64,000 bases of DNA, from positions 248,001 to 312,000 of the forward strand of contig QXXF01000001.1 of assembly GCA_009911365.1 (NCBI GenBank), written 5' to 3'. The notes under the pieces were generated by a model. The model did no database searches, was not told where the DNA came from, and saw only the letters and a program-made list of their open reading frames with translations. The stretch comes from Clostridiales bacterium (GTDB taxonomy: Bacteria > Bacillota > Clostridia > Peptostreptococcales > Anaerovoracaceae). Position numbers and translations under genes: made by a program. Below, piece after piece: positions 49,612 to 58,899 of the stretch (positions are counted from its first letter, which is position 1; each line of letters opens with the position of its first letter).

Positions 49612-51828
49612 TTACAGGTCGCCTCTTCTCCTCATGGCTTCTTCAGCCAGGAAGGTAGCCACATCGATGCCGTGGGAGTCTCTGCCGAAACCTTCGTCGA
49701 TTCCGGTATTTCTCGCTTCTTCCGGCACAACTTGCGTTCCGCCTGCTGCGATGATCACTTTATCTCGAATACCCTTTTCAATTGCCAGCTCATTGATCCG
49801 CTTCATGTTCTTGTAGTGAACATTGTCGTGGGAAATGATGGTAGAAGCCAGGATCGCATCTGCGTTCAGCTCTACTGCCGCATCAACCAGCTTTTCCACT
49901 GGTACGGAAGTTCCCAGGTATTCGACCTTGATTCCCCATTTTTCAATTCCGCCGTGCTTAATGTTTATGATCTCACGCAGTCCAACGGAGTGTTCGTCTT
50001 CGCCTACTGTGCCGCAGACTACTTTCATCGGATGATCGCTGAATTCTTTGTACAGCGTGTCATCGTCCAGGTGATGTGGTTCAGGCGGGATCTCCAGATT
50101 ATTTGGATCCACGTCAAAGGCCACTTTGCCTTTCATTTCAATACGAGTGCCTTCCGCTTCCTGCAGCACTTCTTTGCTGATGACTTCCGGATCTTCCAGA
50201 CCTAGCTTTTTGCCAATTTCCAGAGCCGTGGCTTCTGCGGCCCGAACATGAGTCGGGATGCACATGGTGATCATAATGGTTCCATCCGCACACCATTCCA
50301 TTTCCGGCTTGATGGCTTCGCCGTCCAGATATTTCTTCACTTTTTCAAAGCGGAGATCTACGCAGTCTTCTTCGTCCAGCTCGTCGATATAAACGATCTT
50401 GTCTCTGTCTTCAAATGTGCAGCCACCGATGAGCGCCGCTGGATCAGCAGAATCACCGCCGTACTGCTCTACGTTGTTGTAGCCGAAATGCGCAGTTACT
50501 GGTGCCATGTAGTCATCTTCTCTTTCAAAGATATAACCATAGCCTACGCCGCCTTCGATTTGACGCGCGATACCATCGCCGTTTCTTTCCGGATACTCCG
50601 CAGAGTCTACGAAGAAGCCTTCCTGCACGGCCTGGAAGTAACCGCCGACTTCCAGAATCTCTTCCATGAACAGGCAGGCCCGTTCTTTGATTTCACGAGC
50701 CTTGTCTCTGAGAGGTCCGTCTTCTTTCAGTTCTACCATCTCCATCAGTCCATCCAGGCCCAGGAGCGTCTGCTTCGCATTGTCGCAGGCTTCGATATTG
50801 TAAATGTGCCAAGGCACGTTTCTACCTTCGTCCGGCGTGATGGTGGACTGGATGTCCGCTCTCGTCAGCTTGGAAATCAGCATGTTGAGAACATGAGTCA
50901 CAGTAGCTTCTCTCGCAGAGGAGCAGATATATTTGGTGTTCTGCTGCGCTCTCATCTTGTACCTGTCGCAGATATCCCGAAGAGCTACCGCATAAGGCAG
51001 GTCCATGTAAACGCTCGGCGCAGGAGTGGCTGTTGGCGGAACGGTGGACAAGCTGATGTTTTCAGGCTTGATGCCTACCTTTTCCGAGAACAGGGCGTTG
51101 ATAGCGTGCTGAACGATCAGTTCCGGCATGACCTTCCACGCTTCTCTCGCCGTGGCATTGGCGTTATGCGCGCCGTCGATCTGCAGGATGTCGGCCCACG
51201 CCAGGATCTTCTTGGATTCGCATGCGTCTACGAAGGAGCGGACGCAGTTAATGTCTCTGTACAGCACATTGTACTGTGGATCCTGATGCGCGCCGTTGAT
51301 GCCTTCTTCTGCGAACATAACCGCTACGTCAGGTCCCGCTACGCCGGAAACATAGGAATGATAGTTGATCGGACGGCCAACTTCATCCTCGATGATGTCC
51401 AGCGCTTTTCTCTGGGCTCTCACCTGTTTTCTGGTAATTGGAACGCCGCCGATGCCCTGCGGAGTACCTTCCATCAGGCCATCGATATGAGATTGTCCCA
51501 TGTGACGGATGACCATGATATGATCCGCGCCATGCCAGGCGGCCATTCTCATTCTTCTGATATCGTCTTCAAACCGGCCGGAAGCGATTTCTGTGGTAAT
51601 CACTGGATCCGGCTGCGGATCGATGTTTCCAAAATATTTCGCAGGAGGCAGTCCGACTCCGTTTTTCAGTGGTTCAGAGCAGTCTTTGTACTGGAAAGGC
51701 CCCATTTCCAAATTATCAACGTGCTTTCTCCAGGTCCAGCCCCTTCTCCTTGGCTCGTATTTGTCCAGATCCTTCATGATCTCCCGAACATCAAGCTTTT
51801 CATTAGGTTCTAATTTGAAGTCTGCCAT
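49612..51828 (-). CDS. oraE: D-ornithine 4,5-aminomutase, large subunit
   Basis: 738 residues, full length. The C-terminal B12-binding domain has DEHSVG (Asp-x-His-x-x-Gly; the His at about 613 ligates cobalt) and GIDEGFGRDSHGID. Lys at about 624 (IINIKHGG) lies 11 residues after that His; as I recall, the Clostridium sticklandii enzyme has His618 and Lys629, the PLP-binding lysine, with the same spacing. The N-terminal TIM-barrel part includes RMAAWHGADHIMVIRHMGQS. With OraS it moves the delta-amino group of D-ornithine to C4, using adenosylcobalamin and PLP, giving 2,4-diaminopentanoate. RBS AAAGGAGG precedes the ATG. Confidence 0.96.
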   Translation of the reverse strand: MADFKLEPNEKLDVREIMKDLDKYEPRRRGWTWRKHVDNLEMGPFQYKDCSEPLKNGVGLPPAKYFGNIDPQPDPVITTEIASGRFEDDIRRMRMAAWHGADHIMVIRHMGQSHIDGLMEGTPQGIGGVPITRKQVRAQRKALDIIEDEVGRPINYHSYVSGVAGPDVAVMFAEEGINGAHQDPQYNVLYRDINCVRSFVDACESKKILAWADILQIDGAHNANATAREAWKVMPELIVQHAINALFSEKVGIKPENISLSTVPPTATPAPSVYMDLPYAVALRDICDRYKMRAQQNTKYICSSAREATVTHVLNMLISKLTRADIQSTITPDEGRNVPWHIYNIEACDNAKQTLLGLDGLMEMVELKEDGPLRDKAREIKERACLFMEEILEVGGYFQAVQEGFFVDSAEYPERNGDGIARQIEGGVGYGYIFEREDDYMAPVTAHFGYNNVEQYGGDSADPAALIGGCTFEDRDKIVYIDELDEEDCVDLRFEKVKKYLDGEAIKPEMEWCADGTIMITMCIPTHVRAAEATALEIGKKLGLEDPEVISKEVLQEAEGTRIEMKGKVAFDVDPNNLEIPPEPHHLDDDTLYKEFSDHPMKVVCGTVGEDEHSVGLREIINIKHGGIEKWGIKVEYLGTSVPVEKLVDAAVELNADAILASTIISHDNVHYKNMKRINELAIEKGIRDKVIIAAGGTQVVPEEARNTGIDEGFGRDSHGIDVATFLAEEAMRRRGDL

Positions 51829-51830
51829 TC

Positions 51831-52196
51831 TTATTTGCCTCCTTTCTTAAACAGCGCGGCGGCTTCGTCCCAGCCTTCGCCCTTTGCCAGCATTTCGCCC
51901 GCTTCCCTGATGGAAACGCCTTTTTCTTTGGACACTTTGTAAACCACATGGCCCGCACCGTGCCCCATTAAACCTCTGTCCATGCAGCCTTCTACGATTT
52001 TCTGCGTGTCCAGGGAGGAAATGCCCATTCTCAGGAGTACCGCCCGTTCTACGGACGGCGTTGTATTTTTTCTGCCCAGCTCCAGCAGTGGATCGACCAC
52101 CTGAGCGGTCAGTTCCCAGAAACGATCATACAGTTCCTGGTCGCTGAGATCCGCGATGTGCTTTCTGCGCTGTGCGAAATCGTCTTGTCTTTTCAT
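51831..52196 (-). CDS. oraS: D-ornithine 4,5-aminomutase, small subunit
   Basis: 121 residues in the chosen form, matching the known ~12.8 kDa small subunit. Sequence is mostly helical with RRKHIADLSDQELYDRFWEL at the N-terminus and GHGAGHVVYKVSKEKGVSI near residue 80. It has no catalytic motif of its own and stabilises OraE. Two in-frame ATGs compete: 52205 touches the AAAGG site, whereas 52196 is nine bases from it and is preferred. It ends two bases before oraE begins, so the subunits are made together. Confidence 0.94.
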   Translation of the reverse strand: MKRQDDFAQRRKHIADLSDQELYDRFWELTAQVVDPLLELGRKNTTPSVERAVLLRMGISSLDTQKIVEGCMDRGLMGHGAGHVVYKVSKEKGVSIREAGEMLAKGEGWDEAAALFKKGGK

Positions 52197-52280
52197 CCTT
52201 TTCATCCTTTCTCGCTTTGAAATTTGGCCGGCCGCAGCGGGTCGGCCATGTTTCCAATCTCTAAATCATTTTCATCTGGT

Positions 52281-53699
52281 TCACAGAGTGGCCTTTACCT
52301 CTTCTACAGCTTTCTTTACCCACTCTACGTCCTTTTTCGTTTCTTCAGCTAGATATTCGTAATCCGCTTCGGTTGGCTCCATTGTGTATTTTTTCAGGTT
52401 GCCCTTGATGAGGGACCTCTTCTGACGGTCTAAATCCATATCCTTGACTTTGATCAGGGATGGATGCTCCGGAATGATGACGCTCTTTCCAGGAATTTCA
52501 TCCTTTGGATCGCCAAAGCGCACTTCAATGCCATTTTCCCTCGCAAAGGAAAGCTGCGGCTGCAGGTGCTTTCCAGCGCCTGTGTATTCTGTTTCCTGAA
52601 CAACGATCATTTCATCCTGATCCATTTCCTGTGCCAGCGCGAAAGCCGCTGCCAAAGAAGTGTTCCCAGCAGGACCTTTTTCCAGCCCTTCCAGAGTAGC
52701 TAGGCATTCTGTGATGTAGAACACGTCTCCCTGGGTAATGGTCACGTAACGGTCCATGTATCTCAGCGGTCTGGCTGCAGATCTAGGAACATCGGAATGA
52801 TCTGGATCCACTGCGTAAGGCACGCCAAACCCAGTATGTCCCGTTGTGCAGGATTTCAGGTTAAAGGCTTTGTCAGAAGCCATGTGAAGACCGGAAAGGT
52901 CAATGGATGCGCCGATGACTTTTGTATCTGCTGCACCGGCTTTGATCAGGCCTCTAGCAGTACCAGTCAGGTTTCCGCCGCCCGCGTTTGTGCAAACCAC
53001 CACATCCGGATCCTTGCCATATTTTTCACGGAACTGCATGGAAATTTCATAACCCAGAGTTTCCACGCCAGCAATGCCAAACGGCGTATAAAGAGAAGCA
53101 TTGAAGTATCCTGTTTCTTCCAGCAAGAGGATGAACTTATAGAAGAGTTCCGGTCCTACTGTCAGCTGAACTACTTCCGCGCCCAGCGCTTCGCATTTTC
53201 TCGCTTTTTCTACAATTTCCGGCTGTCCAACGCCTTTGGAGTCGTAACATTCCTGTACGATGATGCATTTCAGCCCAGCGATCGCAGCCTGAGAAGCCAC
53301 CGCCGCACCGTAGTTTCCAGAAGTAGCGGCAATCACGCCTTTGTAGCCTAGCTTCTTGGCATGGTAAATCGCATTGGCGGCTCTTCTTGCTTTAAAGCTG
53401 CCGGATGGATTAGATGCCTCATCTTTGATGAAAATCCTCGCGCCTTTTCCTTCCGGCGCGCATGCCCGTGCCAGAGCCGTCAGGTTTTTCAGTTCTAGGA
53501 TCGGCGTGTTTCCTACGTTGACGCCGTACTGGATCTTTTGCATTTCTTCCAGCGTATAGCCGGTTTCACGCATCATTCTTTCGTAATCAAAAGCCATGGA
53601 ACCGGACTCGAACTGAGAATAGTCGATAGAAAGGGCCGCGTTCATGACCTCGTTTTTTCTGCGCATTACGCTATCATAATCCTGAGGCAATTTCGCCAT
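52281..53699 (-). CDS. ortB: 2-amino-4-oxopentanoate thiolase, beta subunit
   Basis: 472 residues of the fold-type II PLP family (threonine synthase/tryptophan synthase beta-like). The PLP lysine is in NPSGSFKARRAANAIYHA near residue 105, and the glycine-rich phosphate loop is VVCTNAGGGNLTGTARGL near residue 240. OrtAB cleaves 2-amino-4-ketopentanoate with CoA to acetyl-CoA and alanine, the energy-yielding step of ornithine oxidation. Its ATG overlaps the ortA stop (TAATG) and uses GGAGGTG inside the end of ortA. Confidence 0.95.
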   Translation of the reverse strand: MAKLPQDYDSVMRRKNEVMNAALSIDYSQFESGSMAFDYERMMRETGYTLEEMQKIQYGVNVGNTPILELKNLTALARACAPEGKGARIFIKDEASNPSGSFKARRAANAIYHAKKLGYKGVIAATSGNYGAAVASQAAIAGLKCIIVQECYDSKGVGQPEIVEKARKCEALGAEVVQLTVGPELFYKFILLLEETGYFNASLYTPFGIAGVETLGYEISMQFREKYGKDPDVVVCTNAGGGNLTGTARGLIKAGAADTKVIGASIDLSGLHMASDKAFNLKSCTTGHTGFGVPYAVDPDHSDVPRSAARPLRYMDRYVTITQGDVFYITECLATLEGLEKGPAGNTSLAAAFALAQEMDQDEMIVVQETEYTGAGKHLQPQLSFARENGIEVRFGDPKDEIPGKSVIIPEHPSLIKVKDMDLDRQKRSLIKGNLKKYTMEPTEADYEYLAEETKKDVEWVKKAVEEVKATL

Positions 53700-53998
53700 T
53701 ATTTTTCACCTCCAAAAACGATTTCTCTGACCTGTTTGTCGATTTTCTGCAGTTCTGGAATACAAGTTCCAAAATCGTGAGTATAGTAAGGGTTCACTTC
53801 GATCAAAGTGCCTGTCTCGTGTCTGCCATTGACAGATTCGATTTCCACTTCATCGCCTATTTCGGCATCTGCCAGCAGAAAGCCTTTTGTCCACATTTCA
53901 AGAGGTACTTTCTGGGTATCTTCCGGCAGCTTTCCCGTCCGCTCTTCGGCTTTGAGGATCACTTTATGGATTCTTACCCATTCGCCTTTTTTTGCCAT
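53699..53998 (-). CDS. ortA: 2-amino-4-oxopentanoate thiolase, alpha subunit
   Basis: 99 residues, the usual OrtA size. Conserved parts are WVRIHKVILKAEERTGKLPEDTQ (first 20 shown by WVRIHKVILKAEERTGKLPE), PLEMWTKGFLLADAEIGDEV and ETGTLIEVNPYYTHDFG. It partners OrtB in the CoA-dependent thiolysis of 2-amino-4-ketopentanoate. An ATG two codons earlier touches AAGGAGA; the one at 53998 is properly spaced, so it was used. Stop and ortB start overlap. Confidence 0.94.
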   Translation of the reverse strand: MAKKGEWVRIHKVILKAEERTGKLPEDTQKVPLEMWTKGFLLADAEIGDEVEIESVNGRHETGTLIEVNPYYTHDFGTCIPELQKIDKQVREIVFGGEK

Positions 53999-54101
53999 TT
54001 TCATTCTCCTTATTCATGTTAGTGAGAGACACTTCCGGAGGACCGGAGGTGTCTCGTGTTAGTTGCTATATATGTCGATCTCATCTTAGAGCGCCGCAAT
54101 C

Positions 54102-55160
54102 TTACTTTACGATCTTCTTGTCTGGGTTGATTCTGTCTCTTACGTCGCCCATCAGTGCTCTTGGGATCGGCAGGGTGATCATGGTGTGAAGTCCTGGGTC
54201 CGCGTTGATAACCTGCGGGATCATGTTGGCGCACATCGCGATGGTTCCCAGTCCACCTTCTACTTCTGGGCTATTTACCATGTTTACGCTTGGCGTTCCC
54301 TTGATGATCACGTAGTCACCAGTCTGAATGCCAACCTGTTCTGGTTCGATCTGCTGTGGATGTTCCATCCTGATCTCCATACCATTGTTCAGTGTTGCGT
54401 CCGCTGTCATGGAAACACCCGCACAGGAGCCTGCCGCCGCGAAGCCGTGTGGTGATTTTCTATCAACGTCTGTTGTGATCGGTTCCATGTCCTGAGCGAA
54501 CTTGTCAACCTTTAGTCCCAGTCCTTCGGCCATCATGCCGACGGATTCTGCAAAACCAACGTGTCCAGCCATGCTGCCGTCTGCTTTTCTCTTCTTGAAT
54601 TCATCTACGGAAATTCCGATGCCCTGTTCTTCCATTACAACTGGACCAAACGGTGATAAGGAGTTTACTCTCTTGGAGAGGATGTGCTCCACGTCTGTCA
54701 TGCAGCCGGTCATTACCAGTACCAGCATGTCCATGATGTGTCCAGGGTTGATGCCTGTTCCTAAAATGGAAACACCGTTTTCTTTGGCGATTTTATCCAG
54801 CTCGTCTGCCAGATCTGGATTCTGCGCATGCGGATAAGCCATTTCTTCCGCAGAAGTGATGCAGTTGAGTCCCTGTTCCAGGATGAACTTCATTCTTGGG
54901 AACGCATTCTTTGTGAAAGAGTCTGTACAGAGGATTACAATGTCAGCCGCACCCGGTTTGATCACATCTTCTGGAGCCTGAATAATCACATCTTCTCTGT
55001 TACCTTTTTCTGTCTTGATATAATCATACATGGAAGTTCCAACTTTTTTTTCTCTGCCAGCGACACCTACAATGTCAACGCCTTTCTTTGTAAGAAGCAT
55101 ATCTGCGATACCGCCGCCCATTGCACCAAGTCCCCAAATAATTACTTTTACATTTTCCAT
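54102..55160 (-). CDS. ord: 2,4-diaminopentanoate dehydrogenase
   Basis: 352 residues with an N-terminal Rossmann fold (VKVIIWGLGAMGGGIADMLL) and the dihydrodipicolinate-reductase-like second domain; GINPGHIMDMLVLVMTGC near residue 140 and GFAESVGMMAEGLGLKVDKF near 210 are family features. It oxidatively deaminates 2,4-diaminopentanoate to 2-amino-4-ketopentanoate with NAD(P)+. It is the first gene of ord-ortA-ortB-oraS-oraE. The start at 55160 follows AAAGGAG by seven bases; seven in-frame codons before it contain the ribosome site. A sigma-54 promoter lies 80 bases upstream. Confidence 0.95.
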   Translation of the reverse strand: MENVKVIIWGLGAMGGGIADMLLTKKGVDIVGVAGREKKVGTSMYDYIKTEKGNREDVIIQAPEDVIKPGAADIVILCTDSFTKNAFPRMKFILEQGLNCITSAEEMAYPHAQNPDLADELDKIAKENGVSILGTGINPGHIMDMLVLVMTGCMTDVEHILSKRVNSLSPFGPVVMEEQGIGISVDEFKKRKADGSMAGHVGFAESVGMMAEGLGLKVDKFAQDMEPITTDVDRKSPHGFAAAGSCAGVSMTADATLNNGMEIRMEHPQQIEPEQVGIQTGDYVIIKGTPSVNMVNSPEVEGGLGTIAMCANMIPQVINADPGLHTMITLPIPRALMGDVRDRINPDKKIVK

Positions 55161-55239
55161 TTTTCTTCTCCTTTTCATCATTCATAACGATTCGGCTCTT
55201 TGCCGCCTATAACTAATTCACATTGATGCCCATATATAG

Positions 55240-55256
55240 AGCAAATCCTATGCCAA
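55240..55256 (-). promoter_or_regulatory. Sigma-54 (-24/-12) promoter of the ornithine operon
   Basis: Minus strand TTGGCATAGGATTTGCT fits TTGGCAc-N4-TTGCw, with the GG and GC doublets exactly 12 bases apart. It would start transcription near 55229, giving a leader of about 70 bases before ord. An enhancer-binding regulator is needed; none is encoded in the window. Confidence 0.8.
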
Positions 55257-55351
55257 GTCCTGGGATATTTTTATTCGTCCCCGAACGTCCTTGATTTTAC
55301 TAGTGTTACACGATCTTGCCTTTGTTATTTATATTTATGAAAACTTTTATT

Positions 55352-55396
55352 TTATGCAAATATTTTTGCTATTTTGCGCAAATATTTTTGCATTTT
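55352..55396. promoter_or_regulatory. Paired GCAAATATTTTTGC sites, candidate enhancer for the sigma-54 promoter
   Basis: TGCAAATATTTTTGC occurs twice (about 55359-55373 and 55379-55393) in an A/T-rich tract. Each is an imperfect palindrome GCAAA...TTTGC. They lie ~100-150 bases upstream of the -24 box, the usual distance for activator sites. They are placed between the decarboxylase stop and ord. Confidence 0.55.
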
Positions 55397-55398
55397 TG

Positions 55399-56841
55399 TT
55401 ATTTCCCTACAAAAACGCCGCCTTCTGCTGTAACGCCAATGACTTTCTCCCCCATGGCTCTGAGGTCCTTGATATACTCAATCTGCTCCTTGTGAAATTT
55501 TTCTCCCGGACATAGGAAGGGAATCCCTGGAGGGTATGGAATCACTGAACTTGCGCAGATTTTCTCCTCTGCCTCTTCTAAGGAAACCAGATGTCGCTCT
55601 TTGGGGATCGGATACAGTTCCGCATCCCTATTTTGCCCTTTGGTTCCTGCCGGCCACACACTCTTTTCCGGTCTGCGGCGCAAATTTTCTTGCACTTCTG
55701 GCTTTTCAGAAATTTCTGTCAGGCCAACAAGTAACCGATCCATGTGCTTGCGAGTATTTCCAATGCCTGTCATACACATAACCAGGTCGCCGGTGAACAG
55801 TTCTATGAAGACTCCGTGTTCCTTCATCAGCCACTGCTCCAGTTCGCCGCCAGGAATGCCCAAGCTAAAATTCAGCTTGCTCCAATCCAGGCCAGGAAAT
55901 TTGCCCATAACGTTCAGCCCTTTGATCTTCGCTGCCTTTTGATAGAAATAGTTGAGGTTTTCGCCCCATTCTGTAATCAGTTCTTTGCCGTGTTCTTTTA
56001 AAATAGCGGCGTTGACATCCAGAGAGGTCATCAGGATATAGGATGGGCTGGTGCTTTGGATGGCTTGAAGCTTGTCTTCCAGCAGGAGTTGATCTACCCG
56101 TGGGGTGGCTCTGTTGAGCACCGCACTCTGGGTCAGGGAAGCCAGGGTCTTGTGGGTGCTGTTGATCACTAGGTCAGCTCCTGCCTCTTCCGCACATAAT
56201 GGCATGTCGTCAAAACCATGGGCGTTGAAAAATTTCAGGTGTGCGCCATGAGCCTGGTCCACGATCAAGATCCTGCCCTGCTTGTGGACTTCCGCCGCAA
56301 TGGCTCTGATGTCCGAACAGATCCCATAATAATTGGGACTTGGCAGGATGACCGCCTCCGCATCCTGATTTTCATCTAATAGTCGGGCGATCTCCGCCGC
56401 AGGGATTGGTCCCGATATGCCGTATTCCTGGTTTTCCTCCGGATAGGCATACACAGGCCGCACGTCTCCCAGGATCAAAGCGTTGAATGCGGACTTGTGG
56501 CAGTTTCTAGCCATGACCAGCTTGCCGCCTTTTTTCACGGAAGCCAGGATCGAAGCAATGATTCCACCGCTGGTGCCATTGATCAGCAGATAGGAATTTT
56601 CCACTTGGTATAACTCTTTGTAATGCTTTTGGATATCCTCTAGCACGCCTTCTGTCTGAAACAGATTGTCAGCCCCTGGGATCTCCGTCACATCGTAGTT
56701 AAAAAAGTCTCTCATAAAATCACCATACCCCAGCCGCTGGTACAGCTGAGCGCCTTTATGTCCGGGCATGTGAAAAGATGCGGTTTTTTTCGCCGCATGT
56801 TGGTGCAGGAAGTCATACAATGGTGTGGTCCGAGTCGTCAT
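55399..56841 (-). CDS. Orn/Lys/Arg decarboxylase family PLP enzyme
   Basis: 480 residues, the size of the Firmicutes-type basic amino-acid decarboxylases. The N-terminus has SFHMPGHKGAQLYQRLG, the PLP-binding lysine is in DLVINSTHKTLASLTQSAVL near residue 225, and the preceding IVDQAHGAHLKFF holds the PLP-contacting Asp and His. The C-terminal domain includes CPGEKFHKEQIEYIKDLRAM. The substrate (arginine, lysine or ornithine) cannot be told. It is the last gene of a five-gene catabolic run and borders the ornithine operon, so removal of ornithine or a relative is plausible. Confidence 0.88.
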   Translation of the reverse strand: MTTRTTPLYDFLHQHAAKKTASFHMPGHKGAQLYQRLGYGDFMRDFFNYDVTEIPGADNLFQTEGVLEDIQKHYKELYQVENSYLLINGTSGGIIASILASVKKGGKLVMARNCHKSAFNALILGDVRPVYAYPEENQEYGISGPIPAAEIARLLDENQDAEAVILPSPNYYGICSDIRAIAAEVHKQGRILIVDQAHGAHLKFFNAHGFDDMPLCAEEAGADLVINSTHKTLASLTQSAVLNRATPRVDQLLLEDKLQAIQSTSPSYILMTSLDVNAAILKEHGKELITEWGENLNYFYQKAAKIKGLNVMGKFPGLDWSKLNFSLGIPGGELEQWLMKEHGVFIELFTGDLVMCMTGIGNTRKHMDRLLVGLTEISEKPEVQENLRRRPEKSVWPAGTKGQNRDAELYPIPKERHLVSLEEAEEKICASSVIPYPPGIPFLCPGEKFHKEQIEYIKDLRAMGEKVIGVTAEGGVFVGK

Positions 56842-56854
56842 ATCTTATCATCTC

Positions 56855-57502
56855 CTAGCCTTGAAATCCTATGATGCCAATGGCTCTGATCGGCGCACCA
56901 TCGGAACTCTTGTATTTCATCGGCAGCGCACAGAAGAAGAACAGGTCATTTCCTGCTTGATCTAAATTTTTCAGATTTTCCATGACAACGATCTCTGTTT
57001 CAGCAAAAAGCTGCCGATGGATGGTCAGATATTCATCCGGGATGGGATCAATGCCAATAGTGTCCAGGCCAACGCCTTTTTTCTTGCTGTCAATCAGGTA
57101 CTGGGCCACGGCTTTGTCGATGCAGGGATAGTCGCCGTAATACGCGTCCGTGCCCCACTTGTCAGCCCAGCCCATGCGAAACAGCAGGAAATCCGCCTGG
57201 TCGGCTTTTTCCCGGTCAATGCGGTCCATGCCCACCTGGTCGCCTTCTTTCAGGTCCGAGCAGTCCACCACCAGGGCTTTTCCCACGAACTGCTGGATAT
57301 CCATATCGTCTAATGTTGTCCGGTGTCCAAACAAATGGGCCGGCGGATCCATATGGGTCCCTGTATGGGAGTACATGGTCATGAGGGTTTCTTTGAAACC
57401 GTCTTTTTCGTAAGTATTGGCTGCCCGCAGCTTTGGCCCTTCTGTTCCTGGGTATACGGGCATATCCTCTGAAATCGTATGTGTAAAATCGATCACTTTC
57501 AT
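56855..57502 (-). CDS. Cyclase family (kynurenine-formamidase-like) metal hydrolase
   Basis: 215 residues of the PF04199-type cyclase family. The metal motif HxGTHxDxPxH is present as SHTGTHMDPPAHLFG near residue 50, and the N-terminal DFTHTISEDMPVYPG is typical. Members hydrolyse amides or cyclic substrates (kynurenine formamidase, isatin hydrolase, polyketide cyclases). Combined with the neighbouring cysteine hydrolase, aminotransferase and permease it suggests breakdown of an imported amide- or ring-containing amino compound. Start 57502 has GAGGAG eight bases upstream. Confidence 0.85.
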   Translation of the reverse strand: MKVIDFTHTISEDMPVYPGTEGPKLRAANTYEKDGFKETLMTMYSHTGTHMDPPAHLFGHRTTLDDMDIQQFVGKALVVDCSDLKEGDQVGMDRIDREKADQADFLLFRMGWADKWGTDAYYGDYPCIDKAVAQYLIDSKKKGVGLDTIGIDPIPDEYLTIHRQLFAETEIVVMENLKNLDQAGNDLFFFCALPMKYKSSDGAPIRAIGIIGFQG

Positions 57503-57526
57503 ATCGCGTTCTCCTCTCATCCTTTG

Positions 57527-58870
57527 TTAGGAACTCCATCCAATATAGTCTTTTATTTTTTCCGGGTCAACCTCTCCCGCAAGCGCATCTTCCAGTGCTT
57601 GCTCCAAGATGGCCGCAGCCTGATCCACGTCTTCCTTTGTGATTATCAGGGGCGGTGTAAACTCCAGGACATTGGAATGGATTCCTGTGTCATAAAACAA
57701 TAATCCCAATTCATAGGCTCGATAAACCACCAAAGCCGCAAGCCGGTCAGCTGGTTCCTTTGTTTCTCGATCTTCCACCAGCTCCGCTCCCAGGACCAGA
57801 CCTTCACCCCGTACTTGTCCAATAACAGGATATTTTTCAGCCAACTGCCGCAGCTTTTCTAAAAAGTAAGCACCTACCTCCGCGGCGTTTTCCATAAGCC
57901 TTTCTTCCTGAATGATCCTAATGGTCTCCAAGGCCGCAGCGCAGGCCACCGGGTTTCCAGCCGTGGTGAACAAATGGGCTCCCACTGCAGAATCCATCAA
58001 CTCTTTTCGTCCCACTACCGCGCTGAGTGGCTGACCGGACGCCATGGGCTTTGCCATGATCACCGCATCCGGGACAATACCTTCCTTTTCAAAACCGAAC
58101 ATGCGGCCCGTCCTCCCGAATCCAATCTTTACTTCATCTACAATCAATAGGAGGTCATTCTCCCGGCAAATACATTCGAGGGCTTTCAGAAACCCAGTCG
58201 GAGGCACCACATCGCCTCCATCACACTGCACGGCTTCCACTACGACAGCCGCCACTTGATCGGGAGCACAGACCGCATTTAGGATGTATTCTTCTATATA
58301 CCGGGCGCAAAACAAGCCGCAGGTTTCCGGCTCTTTTTCAAACGCACACCGATAGCAGTAAGGATATGGAAGCTTCGTCACGTTGCCGCCGCCTATGAAT
58401 CTACTCTGGGCAGGGTGGCCGGACATGGCGTAGGAACCCATGGTCTGTCCATGATAAGAGCCTACAAACGTAAGGACTCGAGGCTTTCCAGTGGCCTCCG
58501 GAACGATCTTAGCGATAAACTCATTCGCATCTGAGCCTGAGTGCCCATACCACGCCTTTTTTTCGAAATCACCTGGCACCAACTCTTTCAGCTGTTCCGC
58601 CAGCCGCACGCTCACTTCGCTGGACACGGAAATGGTGCTGGCAAAGGATAATTCTTTCATCTGGTCGGTGACCGCTTCCAGGATCCTAGGATGGTTGTAG
58701 CCAGCGTTGACCACGCCCCACCCCGCACTAAAGTCCAGGTATTCCTTTCCATCCGCGTCCCAGATCCTAGCGCCTTTCGCGGATTTTGCCACAATGGGAT
58801 AAAATCTCAGCTTCATCACATCGCTGAGGGACGCTGCGTCCCGATTCAATAATTCCTTACTGCGTTTCAT
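57527..58870 (-). CDS. Class III pyridoxal-phosphate aminotransferase
   Basis: 447 residues with class III transaminase features: FSAGWGVVNAGYNHPRILEA near residue 48, GHSGSDANEFIAKI (phosphate loop), LTFVGSYHGQTMGSYAMSG, LLLIVDEVKIGFGRTGRMFG (Asp to the pyridine nitrogen) and the PLP lysine in VIMAKPMASGQPLSAVVG. Family members act on GABA, ornithine, 5-aminovalerate or beta-alanine; the exact donor is unclear. A cysteine-containing insertion (YPYCYRCAFEKEPETCGLFC) is notable. It lies between the cyclase and permease genes. Confidence 0.9.
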   Translation of the reverse strand: MKRSKELLNRDAASLSDVMKLRFYPIVAKSAKGARIWDADGKEYLDFSAGWGVVNAGYNHPRILEAVTDQMKELSFASTISVSSEVSVRLAEQLKELVPGDFEKKAWYGHSGSDANEFIAKIVPEATGKPRVLTFVGSYHGQTMGSYAMSGHPAQSRFIGGGNVTKLPYPYCYRCAFEKEPETCGLFCARYIEEYILNAVCAPDQVAAVVVEAVQCDGGDVVPPTGFLKALECICRENDLLLIVDEVKIGFGRTGRMFGFEKEGIVPDAVIMAKPMASGQPLSAVVGRKELMDSAVGAHLFTTAGNPVACAAALETIRIIQEERLMENAAEVGAYFLEKLRQLAEKYPVIGQVRGEGLVLGAELVEDRETKEPADRLAALVVYRAYELGLLFYDTGIHSNVLEFTPPLIITKEDVDQAAAILEQALEDALAGEVDPEKIKDYIGWSS

Positions 58871-58899
58871 ATTGTCTTCCTTTCTTGCAGGTTCCGCTT

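Noticed and set aside
50248-51813. 521-codon plus-strand ORF antisense to oraE
   Set aside because: It is a shadow of the high-G+C-third-position oraE gene; its sequence shows no domain and no ribosome site.
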